NCBI RefSeq assembly: GCF_900106835.1
Contig: NZ_FNNR01000002.1
Coordinates: 558,001 to 622,000, forward strand
Source of the DNA: Arthrobacter sp. cf158
Lineage (GTDB): Bacteria > Actinomycetota > Actinomycetes > Actinomycetales > Micrococcaceae
DNA length: 64,000 nucleotides
Direction: 5' to 3'
Part shown: piece after piece, positions 9,954 to 19,040 of the stretch
Layout: each line of letters begins with the position of its first letter
Numbering within the stretch: the stretch's first letter is position 1
Position numbers and translations under genes: made by a program
Notes under the pieces: generated by a model
Databases searched by the model: none
Told to the model about the DNA's origin: nothing
The model's input: the letters and a program-made list of their open reading frames with translations, nothing else

Positions 9954-9984
9954 TTGACCAGCATGTGGATTGCTTGGCTAGATA
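9954..9984 (+). promoter_or_regulatory. leuB promoter, probably leaderless
   Basis: A -35-like TTGACC (9954-9959) and a -10-like TAGATA (9979-9984) are separated by 19 bp. The leuB ATG follows 5 nt later, leaving no room for a Shine-Dalgarno; none is visible. Confidence 0.5.
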
Positions 9985-9989
9985 GAGCT

Positions 9990-11042
9990 ATGAGTGCATC
10001 GTCCATCAATCTCGCTGTCATCCCCGGCGACGGCATTGGCCCAGAGGTCATCGCCGAAGCTGTCAAGGTCCTGGAAAAGGCTGTCGCTACCGAAGGCGTC
10101 TCCCTCGAGCTGACCAATTACAAGCTCGGTGCCCAGCACTGGCTTGAGACAGGTGAGACCCTCCCCGACGAGGTCCTGGCAGACCTGCGCACCCGCGATG
10201 CCATTCTTTTTGGCGCAGTGGGAGCAGCCCCGGGCGATACACGCATCCCTTCGGGCATCATCGAACGCGAGATGCTGCTCAAACTCCGTTTCAGCCTGGA
10301 CCACTACGTGAACCTCCGCCCGTCCCGCCTCTACGGAACGGTCGGCAGCCCCCTGGCCAACCCCGGGGCGATCGATTTCATCGTGGTCCGCGAAGGCACG
10401 GAGGGCCCTTACGTGGGTAACGGCGGCACCCTGCGTGGCGGGACTCCCCACGAAGTAGCCACTGAGGTTTCCCTCAATACCGCCCACGGCGTTGACCGCG
10501 TGGTGCGCGATGCCTTCCGCCGTGCCAGCGAGCGTCCGCGCAAGCACGTCACGCTGGTCCACAAGCACAACGTACTGGTGTACGCCGGTCACTTGTGGAA
10601 GCGAACCGTTGAAGCTGTGGCCCAGGAATTCCCGGAGGTCACTCACGATTACCTGCACATCGATGCTGCCACCATCTTCATGGTGACCGATCCTTCCCGC
10701 TTTGATGTCATCGTCACCGACAACCTCTTCGGCGACATCCTCACCGACCTCGCTGCAGCCGTTACTGGCGGCATTGGCTTGGCGGCATCGGGCAACATCA
10801 ACATGGACCGCACAGCACCGTCCATGTTTGAGCCCGTCCACGGCTCCGCTCCGGACATCGCCGGACAGCAGAAAGCCGATCCCACCGCGGCCATCCTCTC
10901 CGCAGTGCTTCTCCTGGACCACCTTGGCTACACCACGGCGGCCCGCAAGATCGAGGCGGCAGTAGTCGCCGACGTCGAGAGCCGCACCGGCGAGCCACGC
11001 AGCACAGCTGCCATTGGCGACGCTATTGCGGCCGCACTTTAG
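9990..11042 (+). CDS. leuB: 3-isopropylmalate dehydrogenase
   Basis: Third step of leucine synthesis: NAD-dependent oxidative decarboxylation of 3-isopropylmalate in the cytosol. 350 residues. The N-terminal [10 protein letters not shown] and the metal/NAD signature [15 protein letters not shown] are typical of the isocitrate/isopropylmalate dehydrogenase family, and [10 protein letters not shown] is also present. The start ATG at 9990 ([10 protein letters not shown]) is chosen because the family N-terminus begins here and a promoter lies just upstream; the frame stays open 38 codons further back. It is followed by ilvE, while leuCD lie separately at 22 kb. Confidence 0.96.
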   Translation: MSASSINLAVIPGDGIGPEVIAEAVKVLEKAVATEGVSLELTNYKLGAQHWLETGETLPDEVLADLRTRDAILFGAVGAAPGDTRIPSGIIEREMLLKLRFSLDHYVNLRPSRLYGTVGSPLANPGAIDFIVVREGTEGPYVGNGGTLRGGTPHEVATEVSLNTAHGVDRVVRDAFRRASERPRKHVTLVHKHNVLVYAGHLWKRTVEAVAQEFPEVTHDYLHIDAATIFMVTDPSRFDVIVTDNLFGDILTDLAAAVTGGIGLAASGNINMDRTAPSMFEPVHGSAPDIAGQQKADPTAAILSAVLLLDHLGYTTAARKIEAAVVADVESRTGEPRSTAAIGDAIAAAL

Positions 11043-11161
11043 GCCCAATACTCAGGCGTAAGCTTGTCTTGAATTATTTACCTGCTTCCCTGGTCCATCG
11101 CTGAACCACACCCTTTTTGGGGCCCGGTTCGCCCTGCCAGGTAGCTGACTGTGGAGGAAAC

Positions 11162-12274
11162 ATGACTCAGACTGCCCATGGCGTCGAATTCAGCCAGCAG
11201 CTTTCGGAAACCCCGAAGTCTGCTGAGGAGCGTGCAGCCGTCCTGGCGAACCCGGGATTTGGCGACTACTTCACCGACCACACCGCCGTCGTCGACTACA
11301 AAGTTGACGCCGATGGCAATGGCGGTTGGCAGAATGCCCGGATCGAGCCGTACGGACCCATTTCCCTGGACCCCTCGGCTGCGGTCCTGCACTACGGCCA
11401 GGAGATCTTCGAAGGACTCAAGGCCTACCGCCACGCCGACGGCTCGGTGTGGACCTTCCGGCCCGAAGCCAACGCTGCACGCCTGAACAAGTCGGCACGC
11501 CGCCTCGCCCTTCCTGAGCTGCCCGAGGAGTACTTCCTGGGCGCTATCCGGGAACTGGTGCAGGCAGATAGGGAATGGGTTCCGTCCGGCGACGGCGAAG
11601 CCCTGTACCTGCGTCCGTTCATGATTGCCACGGAGGCATTCCTCGGAGTTCGGGCTGCCCGCGAAGTTTCCTTCCGGGTTATCGCTTCACCCGCCGGCAA
11701 CTACTTCGGTGGCGAGCTCAAACCTGTCTCCATCTGGATCTCCCGTGAATACGCCCGCGCGGGCCGCGGCGGAACGGGTGCGGCCAAGTGCGGCGGCAAC
11801 TACGCTGCTTCGCTGATCGCACAGCAGGAAGCCGAAGCAAACGGCTGCAAGCAGGTGCTTTTCCTGGACCACTTCAACGACGACGCCGTGGAAGAACTGG
11901 GCGGCATGAACGTCTTCTTCGTCATGAAGGACGGTTCCCTGGTCACTCCCGCGCTCAGCGGCACCATCCTGGAAGGCGTGACGCGCATGTCCGTTATCCA
12001 GGTGGCCAAGGACATGGGCCGTGAGGTCACCGAGCGCAAGATCACCCTGGACGAGTGGCGCGACGGCGTCGCTTCCGGCGAGATCACCGAGGTCTTCGCT
12101 TGTGGCACTGCAGCAGTCATCACGCCGATCGGTGTGCTCAAGGATGCCACCGAGTTTATCGGCGCCGAGGATGCCAAGGCGGGCGAAACCACCATGGCCA
12201 TCCGTGAGCAGCTCCTGGGCATCCAGACCGGCACCGTCGAGGACACCCATGGCTGGCTGACCCGATTGGTCTAA
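11162..12274 (+). CDS. ilvE: Branched-chain amino acid aminotransferase
   Basis: PLP-dependent fold-type IV aminotransferase for the last step of leucine, isoleucine and valine synthesis (and their catabolism). 370 residues, the usual actinobacterial length. The expected motifs are present: [13 protein letters not shown] near the N-terminus, the PLP-Lys region [14 protein letters not shown], and [13 protein letters not shown] near the C-terminus. The start ATG at 11162 has a good Shine-Dalgarno (GGAGG at 11153-11157). The gene follows leuB after a 119-bp gap in which I see no leader peptide or T-box. A hairpin follows the stop. Confidence 0.96.
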   Translation: MTQTAHGVEFSQQLSETPKSAEERAAVLANPGFGDYFTDHTAVVDYKVDADGNGGWQNARIEPYGPISLDPSAAVLHYGQEIFEGLKAYRHADGSVWTFRPEANAARLNKSARRLALPELPEEYFLGAIRELVQADREWVPSGDGEALYLRPFMIATEAFLGVRAAREVSFRVIASPAGNYFGGELKPVSIWISREYARAGRGGTGAAKCGGNYAASLIAQQEAEANGCKQVLFLDHFNDDAVEELGGMNVFFVMKDGSLVTPALSGTILEGVTRMSVIQVAKDMGREVTERKITLDEWRDGVASGEITEVFACGTAAVITPIGVLKDATEFIGAEDAKAGETTMAIREQLLGIQTGTVEDTHGWLTRLV

Positions 12275-12316
12275 CCAACGGATTTCCCCCGCACAACTGA
12301 AACGCACGAAACGCAC

Positions 12317-12361
12317 GACGGCGGTCCTGCCTCTTGGTCACCAAGCGGCAGGGCCGCCGTC
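12317..12361 (+). terminator. Hairpin downstream of ilvE
   Basis: The arms 12317-12338 and 12340-12361 pair over about 20 bp with two mismatches (outer part GACGGCGG/CCGCCGTC). No T-tract follows. The position after ilvE suggests a terminator. Confidence 0.55.
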
Positions 12362-12374
12362 CTGCATCCCGGAC

Positions 12375-12502
12375 GCTCTCTCACTGTTCGTCGCTTTTTG
12401 GTGGATGCTCTCTCACCTTTTGTCGTCTTTTGGTGGATGCTCTCTCACTGTTCGTCGCTTTTTGGTGGTCGCTCTCTCACCGTTTGCCGCTTTATGGCGA
12501 AC
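12375..12502. repeat. Four tandem 32-bp repeats, GCTCTCTCAC core
   Basis: Units start at 12375, 12407, 12439 and 12471, exactly 32 bp apart and head to tail without spacers. Each begins GCTCTCTCAC; the first three continue with a T-rich stretch ending TTTTGGTGG and the fourth is diverged. Together with the opposed array at 12538 this fills most of the 363-bp gap between ilvE and the next gene. Confidence 0.9.
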
Positions 12503-12537
12503 CTTCACTCTTCCGCCGCGAGCCGATCCCTGGGGGT

Positions 12538-12633
12538 GGTGAGAGAGGGTTGGTGTGGTGGGGGTGTTTGGTGAGAGAGGGTTGGTGTGGTGGGGGTGTT
12601 TGGTGAGAGAGGGTTGGTGTGGTGCCAAGATGG
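12538..12633. repeat. Three inverted 32-bp repeats, GGTGAGAGAGGG core
   Basis: Units start at 12538, 12570 and 12602, again 32 bp apart. The core GGTGAGAGAG is the reverse complement of the CTCTCTCACC core of the array at 12375, so the two arrays face each other across 35 bp. The first two units are identical; the last runs into the promoter region of the metallo-hydrolase gene. Confidence 0.9.
12626..12631 (+). promoter_or_regulatory. -10 box of the metallo-hydrolase gene (leaderless)
   Basis: CAAGAT, followed by 6 nt and the GTG at 12638. This supports GTG rather than the ATG at 12653 as the start. The -35 region falls inside the third inverted 32-bp repeat. Confidence 0.45.
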
Positions 12634-12637
12634 GACA

Positions 12638-13489
12638 GTGACTTCTGAATCCATGGCGACTCCCGGCAACGAAACTCCCGGCCCCACATCTTCCGGCTTT
12701 GGCTCCTCCCCTCAACGCGGCAGCGACTCTTTGCAGCGAAGCAGCGAGCTCACTCGATTCCGGCTGGCCCCCAACCCCGGTCCGATGAGTCTTGACGGCA
12801 CCAACTCATACGTCATAGGCGCGCCGGGCTCCACCCGTGTGGCTGTGGTAGACCCAGGCCCGGAGGACGAACAGCATTTGTCCGATTTGGCAGCAGCCGG
12901 CGTGGTGGATGTAGTACTTATTACTCATCGCCATGCCGACCATACCGAGGCTTCTGCGCGCTTCCACGAACTGACGGGGGCGCCGGTCCGGGCTCGGTCC
13001 GCCGAGTATTGCCATGGTGGTGACCCCCTCCACGATGGCGAAGTGCTGCATGTGGGCGGTGTCGAAATCCGCGTTGTAGCCACCCCTGGCCACACGTCCG
13101 ATTCGCTCTGTTTCCACCTGCCCAAGGATGGGCCCACGGGTTCCGTCCTCACAGGGGACACCATCCTGGGCCGCGGTACCACAGTGCTGGACTATCCGGA
13201 TGGCAAGCTGGGGGACTACCTGGCGAGCCTGGACCGCTTGGAAGCACTCGGCGCCGCGACACTCCTGCCGGCCCACGGACCGGTGCTGCCAGCGCTGGAC
13301 GAGAAGTGCCGCGAGTATCGGGACCACCGTGAGCAGCGTCTTGACCAGATCAGAACAGCCCTGGAAAACCTGGGACAGGACGCGTCAGTCGAGGCGGTCA
13401 CGGATGCTGTGTACCCCGACGTCGACCCGTCCGTTCGGTGGGCGGCCGAGACTTCCGTGGCTGCCCAGTTGGATTACCTTCGAGGCTGA
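12638..13489 (+). CDS. Metallo-beta-lactamase-fold hydrolase
   Basis: 283 residues. The MBL-fold metal site is clear: THRHADHTE (HxHxDH), the later His in ATPGHTSDSL, the Asp in LTGDTILG and the His in PAHGP. A C-terminal winged-helix-like tail (about residues 210-283) resembles the LACTB2/RNase Z-like hydrolase group common in Actinobacteria. The substrate is not identifiable. The first 45 residues are Ser/Gly/Pro-rich and probably disordered. The start is chosen as GTG 12638 from its -10 box; ATG 12653 is the alternative. Confidence 0.85.
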   Translation: MTSESMATPGNETPGPTSSGFGSSPQRGSDSLQRSSELTRFRLAPNPGPMSLDGTNSYVIGAPGSTRVAVVDPGPEDEQHLSDLAAAGVVDVVLITHRHADHTEASARFHELTGAPVRARSAEYCHGGDPLHDGEVLHVGGVEIRVVATPGHTSDSLCFHLPKDGPTGSVLTGDTILGRGTTVLDYPDGKLGDYLASLDRLEALGAATLLPAHGPVLPALDEKCREYRDHREQRLDQIRTALENLGQDASVEAVTDAVYPDVDPSVRWAAETSVAAQLDYLRG

Positions 13490-13499
13490 GCGCTGACGG

Positions 13500-13505
13500 T
13501 AGGCT
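13500..13505 (+). promoter_or_regulatory. -10 box of the FAH-family gene (leaderless)
   Basis: TAGGCT, 7 nt before the ATG at 13513. It overlaps the end of the preceding gene region, so the FAH gene can be transcribed independently. Confidence 0.45.
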
Positions 13506-13512
13506 TGAGCCC

Positions 13513-14289
13513 ATGCGTATCGCCCGGTTTGTAGTTGATTCTGATCCCCTTTACGGCGTTGTTGAAGGCGAGCCCGGCAGTGAGGAAATCACTGTCATCA
13601 ACGGCGACCCCTTCTTCAACGGCGTTGAACGTACCCATGTGAAGCACAAGCTCGAGGACGTGCGGCTCCTGGCGCCGATCATTCCGCGCAGCAAGGTGAT
13701 CGGCGTGGGCCGGAACTTTGCGGAGCACGCCGCGGAACTCGGGAACGAGGTTCCCCAGCAGCCGCTGCTGTTCCTCAAGCCCAATACGTCCGTGATCGGC
13801 CCAAACGATCCCATCATCCTTCCCGAGTTCTCCGAAGAAGTGTCCTTCGAAGCTGAGCTGTGCGTCGTTATTGGCCGCATCTGCAAGGACGTCCCGGAGG
13901 AGCGCGCAGACGACGTCATCTTCGGCTATACCTGCGGCAACGACCTCACCGCCCGTGATGTTCAGAAGACCGACCTCCAGTGGGCACGCGCCAAGGGCTT
14001 CGACACTTCCGCCCCGCTGGGTCCGTGGATTGAGACGGAACTCGACCACGAAGACCTGTCCATCCAGGGACGGCTCAACGGTGAACTTCGCCAGGACGGC
14101 AGCACCAACCAGATGATTCGCGGTGTTCGCGAGCTCGTCTCGATTGTCTCCCACGCGTTTACGCTGCTCCCGGGGGACGTCATCATGACAGGTACCCCGG
14201 CCGGTGTCGGCCTGGTCAGCGAAGGCGACCGCTTCGAGGTGGAGATCGAAGGCATCGGCCGGCTCTCCAACCCGGTGGTCCGCCGCTAG
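13513..14289 (+). CDS. Fumarylacetoacetate hydrolase (FAH) family protein
   Basis: 258 residues with the FAH C-terminal fold. Visible features are VIGVGRNFAEHAAE, the acidic metal ligands in FEAELCVVIG, GNDLTARDVQ and the PGDVIMTGTPAGVG segment. Family members act as acylpyruvate hydrolases, oxaloacetate decarboxylases or hydroxyhepta-dienedioate isomerases; the sequence alone does not decide among them. The short N-terminal domain MRIARFVVDSDPLYG is typical of the FahD1-like group. The neighbour gltX downstream is a common actinobacterial arrangement, with no obvious metabolic link. Confidence 0.88.
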   Translation: MRIARFVVDSDPLYGVVEGEPGSEEITVINGDPFFNGVERTHVKHKLEDVRLLAPIIPRSKVIGVGRNFAEHAAELGNEVPQQPLLFLKPNTSVIGPNDPIILPEFSEEVSFEAELCVVIGRICKDVPEERADDVIFGYTCGNDLTARDVQKTDLQWARAKGFDTSAPLGPWIETELDHEDLSIQGRLNGELRQDGSTNQMIRGVRELVSIVSHAFTLLPGDVIMTGTPAGVGLVSEGDRFEVEIEGIGRLSNPVVRR

Positions 14290-14309
14290 GCGCCCAACCG
14301 CAAGCTGGA

Positions 14310-14361
14310 GCCCGACGGCGGCACGCACTTTTCGTACGGAAGGTGCGTGCCGCCGTCGGGC
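14310..14361 (+). terminator. 19-bp perfect hairpin after the FAH gene
   Basis: The arms 14310-14328 and 14343-14361 are perfectly complementary over 19 bp with a 14-nt loop. There is no T-tract. It ends about 35 bp before the gltX -10 box, so it probably insulates gltX. Confidence 0.65.
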
Positions 14362-14396
14362 ACTTCCAACGGGGAAACCGACGCGGTGCCAAGCGG

Positions 14397-14402
14397 TAAA
14401 GT
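14397..14402 (+). promoter_or_regulatory. Candidate gltX -10 box
   Basis: TAAAGT, 10 nt upstream of the gltX ATG, predicting a 5' leader of only about 3-4 nt. No Shine-Dalgarno is visible. Confidence 0.4.
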
Positions 14403-14412
14403 TGGAACCACT

Positions 14413-15933
14413 ATGACTACTGCTTCTGCGTCGAACGCTGCCTCCAGCGCCATCCCTGCCGTCAACGCCGAGACTCCGGTCCGCGTCCGTTTCTGCCCGT
14501 CGCCTACGGGAACCCCGCACGTTGGCCTGATCCGTACGGCCCTGTTCAATTGGGCCTATGCGCGCCACACAGGCGGCAAGTTGATCTTCCGCATTGAGGA
14601 CACGGACTCTGCCCGTGACAGCGAGGAGAGCTACCACCAGTTGTTGGACGCCCTCAAATGGCTCGGCATCAACTGGGATGAGGGCGTGGAGGTGGGCGGC
14701 CCGCACGAACCGTACAGGCAGTCGCAGCGAGGTGACATCTACCAGGACGTCATTGCCAAGCTCAAGGCCGGGGGACACGTCTATGAGTCCTATTCCACTC
14801 CTGACGAGATTGAAGCCCGCCACAAGGCAGCCGGCCGCGACCCCAAGCTGGGCTACGACGGATTCGACCGCCACCTGACAGAAGAGCAGCTTGCCCAGTT
14901 CAAGGCCGAGGGCCGGGAAGCTGTGCTGCGCCTCCGCATGCCGGACGAGGACCTCACCTTCAACGATCTTGTCCGCGGCGAAATCACCTTCAAGGCCGGC
15001 TCGGTTCCCGACTTCGCGGTGGTTCGCGCCAATGGTGCTCCGCTGTACACGCTGGTGAACCCGGTGGACGACGCGCTCATGGGGATCACCCACGTCCTTC
15101 GTGGCGAGGACTTGCTGAGCTCCACCCCGCGCCAGATTGCGCTGTACCGCGCTCTCTACGCGATCGGTGTTGCGGAGTACATGCCTGAGTTCGGCCACCT
15201 GCCATATGTCATGGGCCAGGGGAACAAGAAGCTTTCCAAGCGCGACCCCGAGTCGAGCCTGTTCCTGCACCGCGAGCGTGGCTTCATCCCCGAGGGCCTG
15301 CTCAACTACCTCTCGCTGCTGGGCTGGTCCCTGAGCGCGGATGAGGACATCTTCACGGTGGAGCAGCTGGTGGCCAACTTCGACATCCACGATGTCTTGG
15401 GCAACCCGGCGCGCTTCGACATCAAGAAGGCCGAGGCCATCAACGGAACCCACGTCCGGATGCTTGCGCCGGAGGACTTCAAGGAGCGGCTGGTTCCGTA
15501 CCTCCGCGCCGCCGGTTTTGTAGGGGAGATCCTCACTCCGCGGCAGGAAGAGATCCTCGCCGAGGCGGCTCCGCTGGTCCAGGAACGCATCACCCTCCTT
15601 GGCGAGGCTCCTGAAATGCTGGCCTTCCTGTTCAAGGCCGATGACGCCATTGACGTTGCGGACGACGCCCGCAAGGGCCTCCCGGCCAATCTGGAGGAAG
15701 TCCTGGACGCGGCCATTGCGGCGCTGGAGCCCATCCAGGACTGGAATGCCGAGAACATTCAGGCGGCGCTGAAACAAGCGCTCGTGGAGGATCTGGGCAT
15801 CAAACCGCGGGCGGCCTTCGGGCCAGTGCGCACGGCCATCTCCGGCCGCCGGATTTCCCCGCCGCTGTTCGAGTCCATGGTGATCCTCGGCAAGGATTCC
15901 TCGCTGGCCCGCGTTCGCGCCTTCCGCGGCTAG
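14413..15933 (+). CDS. gltX: Glutamate--tRNA ligase
   Basis: Charges tRNA-Glu with glutamate. 506 residues; class I motifs are [19 protein letters not shown] (HIGH equivalent) and KLSKRDPES (KMSKS equivalent). The start ATG at 14413 ([11 protein letters not shown]) gives an Ala/Ser-rich leader of about 22 residues before the catalytic core. A tRNA-Glu(CTC) gene lies only 1.1 kb downstream. Most actinobacteria also use GluRS with GatCAB to make Gln-tRNA; no gat gene is in this window. Confidence 0.96.
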   Translation: MTTASASNAASSAIPAVNAETPVRVRFCPSPTGTPHVGLIRTALFNWAYARHTGGKLIFRIEDTDSARDSEESYHQLLDALKWLGINWDEGVEVGGPHEPYRQSQRGDIYQDVIAKLKAGGHVYESYSTPDEIEARHKAAGRDPKLGYDGFDRHLTEEQLAQFKAEGREAVLRLRMPDEDLTFNDLVRGEITFKAGSVPDFAVVRANGAPLYTLVNPVDDALMGITHVLRGEDLLSSTPRQIALYRALYAIGVAEYMPEFGHLPYVMGQGNKKLSKRDPESSLFLHRERGFIPEGLLNYLSLLGWSLSADEDIFTVEQLVANFDIHDVLGNPARFDIKKAEAINGTHVRMLAPEDFKERLVPYLRAAGFVGEILTPRQEEILAEAAPLVQERITLLGEAPEMLAFLFKADDAIDVADDARKGLPANLEEVLDAAIAALEPIQDWNAENIQAALKQALVEDLGIKPRAAFGPVRTAISGRRISPPLFESMVILGKDSSLARVRAFRG

Positions 15934-15947
15934 AAGCGGCACCCGTC

Positions 15948-16676
15948 ATGGCGATTGCAAGCTCTTTCGGTACTATCCGCGGTGTTCTGTTCGACATCGA
16001 CGACACTTTGGTGGACCTTGAGTACGCCATGACCACAGCATTGCGTGACGTCAGTGAACATCTCCTGCCCGGCCTTGACCAGGCCGGGTGGGTGAAGTTC
16101 GGGCGAATCTTCACGCACGAAACCACGCATTTCTACGACCGTTACCTGGCCGGCGAGCTGACCTTTAACGAGCAGCGGCTGCTTCGCGGCAGGGCTGCAT
16201 TGGGTCATTTTGGTGTGGAACTGGCGGAGGGCGAGGCGGCGCAGGCCTGGGTCATGGAGTACCACCAGCGCCAGACGGCTTACGTGCGGCCTTTTGATGA
16301 TGTCCAGGATGTCCTGGATGAGCTCGATGCCGCAGGGATTCCCTATGGAGCTGTGAGCAACAACGTCCATGACTACCAACGCGCCAAGCTGGATGGCGCG
16401 GGCCTGTCGCGGATCAAGATCCTCGTCGGAACAGACACCGTGGGCGTGCCCAAGCCGGATCCGGCAATCTACCTCGAAGGTGTGCGCCTGCTTGGCACCA
16501 ATCCGGGCGAGACCCTTTATGTTGGTGACAACCGGCTCCTCGACGCCGAAGGAGGAACGGCTGCCGGCCTGGTGGGCGTGTGGCTCAACAGGACCGGTGA
16601 AGTAGTGGACGAATTCAAGGGGCGCCAAGTGGATTCGCTGTCCCGGCTGCTGGTCAGGGCTTCCACCGCGGCATAG
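15948..16676 (+). CDS. HAD-family hydrolase (phosphatase)
   Basis: 242 residues of the haloacid dehalogenase superfamily. Motif I is VLFDIDDTLVD with the nucleophile Asp, motif II is VSNNVHD, motif III is the Lys in GVPKPDP and motif IV is YVGDNRLLDAEG. The helical cap between motifs I and II places it in subfamily I. The substrate is unknown. The start is 14 bp after gltX, so it is probably in the same transcription unit. Confidence 0.88.
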   Translation: MAIASSFGTIRGVLFDIDDTLVDLEYAMTTALRDVSEHLLPGLDQAGWVKFGRIFTHETTHFYDRYLAGELTFNEQRLLRGRAALGHFGVELAEGEAAQAWVMEYHQRQTAYVRPFDDVQDVLDELDAAGIPYGAVSNNVHDYQRAKLDGAGLSRIKILVGTDTVGVPKPDPAIYLEGVRLLGTNPGETLYVGDNRLLDAEGGTAAGLVGVWLNRTGEVVDEFKGRQVDSLSRLLVRASTAA

Positions 16677-16764
16677 GGCTCCCACGGACATCCAAGGCCC
16701 CCATGGCACTGAGTGCCTCCGCGGCGGGCCGGGATTCATGTGATGCAGGTAACGCCTTCTCGAT

Positions 16765-16793
16765 TTGTGCAGGTGGCAAGACTCCGGTAGAGT
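16765..16793 (+). promoter_or_regulatory. Promoter for the tRNA-Gln/tRNA-Glu unit
   Basis: -35-like TTGTGC (16765-16770), a 17-bp spacer and -10-like TAGAGT (16788-16793). Transcription would start near 16800, about 70 nt before the mature tRNA-Gln. Confidence 0.5.
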
Positions 16794-16869
16794 CATTACT
16801 CGTGCTGAGGGGCACGGAGGGAAAAGTCAAGGGAAACCGAGACGAGGAACTCCGGTCCAAAAGTCACTT

Positions 16870-16941
16870 TGGGATATGGTGTAATTGGCAACACTACGGT
16901 TTCTGGTACCGTCATTCTAGGTTCGAGTCCTGGTATCCCAG
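16870..16941 (+). tRNA. tRNA-Gln (anticodon CTG)
   Basis: The cloverleaf folds by eye: acceptor TGGGATA/TATCCCA, anticodon stem ACGGT/ACCGT, loop TTCTGGT with anticodon CTG at 16903-16905, and the T-arm motif GGTTCGAGTCC. The CCA end is not encoded. Confidence 0.95.
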
Positions 16942-16949
16942 CTCTGAAA

Positions 16950-17057
16950 ATCCGCGTAAACACGCGGATAATTCGGAACTACCAAGTCGCTAAGGCGATT
17001 TGGAGAGAAGCTGAAAGTATGAAATACTCATTCAGCTTGATCGCCGGAAACGGTGAT
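16950..17057 (+). other. Structured inter-tRNA spacer with several hairpins
   Basis: Three hairpins lie in the 127 nt between the tRNAs: 16950-16969 (ATCCGCGT/ACGCGGAT, 4-nt loop); 17008-17038 (AAGCTGAA/TTCAGCTT with inner AGTAT/ATACT, 13 bp with a 2-nt bulge); and 17040-17057 (7 bp with a GAAA loop). None has a T-tract, so they may be processing or stability elements rather than terminators. Confidence 0.5.
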
Positions 17058-17068
17058 AAAAAGTGCAA

Positions 17069-17144
17069 GGCCCCATCGTATAGCGGCCTAGTACGCCGCC
17101 CTCTCACGGCGGTAACGCGGGTTCGAATCCCGCTGGGGTCACCA
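17069..17144 (+). tRNA. tRNA-Glu (anticodon CTC)
   Basis: Acceptor GGCCCCA/TGGGGTC, anticodon stem CCGCC/GGCGG, loop CTCTCAC with anticodon CTC at 17103-17105, T-arm GGGTTCGAATCCC. Here the CCA end is encoded (17142-17144), unlike the preceding tRNA-Gln. Confidence 0.95.
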
Positions 17145-17146
17145 AC

Positions 17147-17184
17147 AAATCCCCCGGAACCACGGTTCCGGGGGATTTCTTTTT
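17147..17184 (+). terminator. Rho-independent terminator after tRNA-Glu
   Basis: A 14-bp perfect stem (17147-17160 with 17165-17178, AAATCCCCC/GGGGGATTT), a 4-nt loop, then CTTTTTT. The best canonical terminator in the window. Confidence 0.92.
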
Positions 17185-17228
17185 TCCTCTTCCGCCCGCC
17201 TCAGCGCTGATGGCAGCGATCCGGCTGG

Positions 17229-17234
17229 CATGAT
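17229..17234 (+). promoter_or_regulatory. -10 box of the GTPase operon (leaderless)
   Basis: CATGAT, followed by 6 nt and the GTG at 17241. No -35 is recognised. Confidence 0.4.
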
Positions 17235-17240
17235 GATGCT

Positions 17241-19040
17241 GTGACCGCAAACGAAGACTCCGCCGCAATCCGGGCAACCCCCTCTGACCACGCTGCGGCC
17301 CTTAGCCAAGGTGCGGCCGCCGCCGTCGATATCCTGGAAGCTGCCCGTACGGAGCTTGCGGACACCACGCTTCCGCTCGCCGTGCCGGAAGCGCAGGAGG
17401 CCCGGCATTGGATCCGGGAGTCTCTCGCGCAGTTGGACGATTACGTGATTCCCCGGTACCGCAGCCTGGACGCACCGCTGCTGGCCGTCGTCGGCGGTTC
17501 AACCGGCGCGGGTAAGTCCACGCTGGTCAACGCGCTGGTTGGCTATCCGGTGACACGTGCCGGCGCCATCCGGCCCACGACCCGCCAGCCTATCCTTTTG
17601 CACCACCCCCAAGACGCGGGGTGGTTTGAAGGGCACCGCATCCTGCCGAGCCTGGAACGTATCCGCGGGAACGTATCAGCGAGCCCCGTGCCTGCCAATC
17701 AGGCAGGCGCCGCCCCGGATGCCCAAGCGATCACGTCGTTGGTGCTTGTGGGGCACCACCATGTACCTCAAGGCATCGCTCTGCTGGACGCGCCGGACGT
17801 CGACTCGATCTCTGATGACAACCGGAGGCTGGCGGGGCAACTGCTGGCCGCTGCGGACCTTTGGGTGTTCGTCACCACAGCAAACCGATACGCCGACGCC
17901 GTCCCGTGGCGCTTGCTCCTGGACGCGGCTTCCCGCGACATCACGGTTGCCGTGGTCCTGGACCGGGTGCCGCCCGCCGCAGAGAATGAAGTCAGGACCG
18001 ATTTGCAGTCAATGCTGGACCGGCAGGGGCTGGGGGCCGCGAAGCTGTTCGTCGTTCCGGAGAGCCCGCTGGATGACCTCGGAATGCTGCCTGAGGAATC
18101 GGTGGCACCCTTGCGCCACTGGTTGGGGGCCTTGGCCGCGAACGCCGGGGGACGGGCGGATGTGGCCAGGCGAACACTCAATGGCGCAGTCAACGCCGTC
18201 AGTATCCGCATGGAAGGCATCGCGGCTGCAGCGGCGGCCCAGGACCTTGCGGCGCGCGAACTTGAGTCGAGCTGTCTCCATGAGTATGAGCAGGCACTCA
18301 TCCGGATCCTCGACGCCACCAAGGATGGAGCGCTGCTTCGGGGTGAGGTGCTGGCGCGGTGGCAGGATTTCGTGGGGACCGGGGAATTCTTCAGGGCCCT
18401 GGAACAGAATATTGGCCGCATGAGGGATCGGGTGGGGGCGTTCTTCCGGGGTGAACCCGCGCCCGCGGTGAAGGTCGAGACCGCCATCGAGACGGGGCTG
18501 CAGGCTGTGATTCTGGACGAAGCCGCCACCGCAGCTGAGAACGTGGACAGGCGATGGCGTTCGGATACTGCCGGCCGACATCTGCTCGGCGCCGACGATC
18601 TCTCTGGAACCGGCAATGGCTTTGACGCGAAGGCCGCTGCTGCCATCCGCTCCTGGCAGGAAGGTCTGATGGAGATGATCCGCACGCAGGGACAGGGGAA
18701 AAGAACCCAGGCCCGCTGGCTCTCCTTCGGCGTCAACGGGCTCGGCGCTGCGCTCATGGTGGTGGTGTTTTCCATGACGGCAGGCCTGAGTGGTTTGGAG
18801 ATCGGCATCGCGGGTGGAACTGCTGTGGTGGGCCAGAAGCTGCTGGAGGCTGTGTTTGGCGAGGACGCCGTTCGTCGCCTTGCCCAACAAGCCAGGGACG
18901 ACCTCCACACGCAGTGCCAGCGGCTTCTTGATGATGAGAAAGAGCGATTCCTCAGCCGCCTAGCTGCAGCCCATCCACGCTCAGGCACTGAACTATTCCG
19001 GCATGCCAAGGCCCTTCGCAGCTTGGCAGGAGCCGCATGA
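17241..19040 (+). CDS. Dynamin/Era-like GTPase with C-terminal membrane segment
   Basis: 599 residues. The G1 P-loop GGSTGAGKST is at residues 85-94, a G3-like LLDAPDVDSISDDN near 180, and the expected G4 position holds VLDRVP rather than a clean N/TKxD. A mostly helical region follows, then a hydrophobic segment around 495-530 (GAALMVVVFSMTAGLSG). It is probably membrane-associated. I cannot name the function. Its stop overlaps the start of a second GTPase gene as ATGA, so the two proteins are made together and may form a heteromer. Confidence 0.78.
   Translation: MTANEDSAAIRATPSDHAAALSQGAAAAVDILEAARTELADTTLPLAVPEAQEARHWIRESLAQLDDYVIPRYRSLDAPLLAVVGGSTGAGKSTLVNALVGYPVTRAGAIRPTTRQPILLHHPQDAGWFEGHRILPSLERIRGNVSASPVPANQAGAAPDAQAITSLVLVGHHHVPQGIALLDAPDVDSISDDNRRLAGQLLAAADLWVFVTTANRYADAVPWRLLLDAASRDITVAVVLDRVPPAAENEVRTDLQSMLDRQGLGAAKLFVVPESPLDDLGMLPEESVAPLRHWLGALAANAGGRADVARRTLNGAVNAVSIRMEGIAAAAAAQDLAARELESSCLHEYEQALIRILDATKDGALLRGEVLARWQDFVGTGEFFRALEQNIGRMRDRVGAFFRGEPAPAVKVETAIETGLQAVILDEAATAAENVDRRWRSDTAGRHLLGADDLSGTGNGFDAKAAAAIRSWQEGLMEMIRTQGQGKRTQARWLSFGVNGLGAALMVVVFSMTAGLSGLEIGIAGGTAVVGQKLLEAVFGEDAVRRLAQQARDDLHTQCQRLLDDEKERFLSRLAAAHPRSGTELFRHAKALRSLAGAA

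Noticed and set aside
11043..11161. T-box or leader-peptide attenuator before ilvE
   Set aside because: No run of Leu/Ile/Val codons in a short ORF, no T-box motif, and no terminator with T-tract is visible in the 119 bp.
12375..12633. CRISPR array
   Set aside because: The 32-bp units are contiguous without unique spacers, diverge internally, change orientation midway, and no cas gene is near.
13474..15942. 822-codon open frame antisense to the FAH and gltX genes
   Set aside because: It is the mirror of two well-supported genes in high-GC DNA, where long antisense frames are common; it shows no domain and no start signals.
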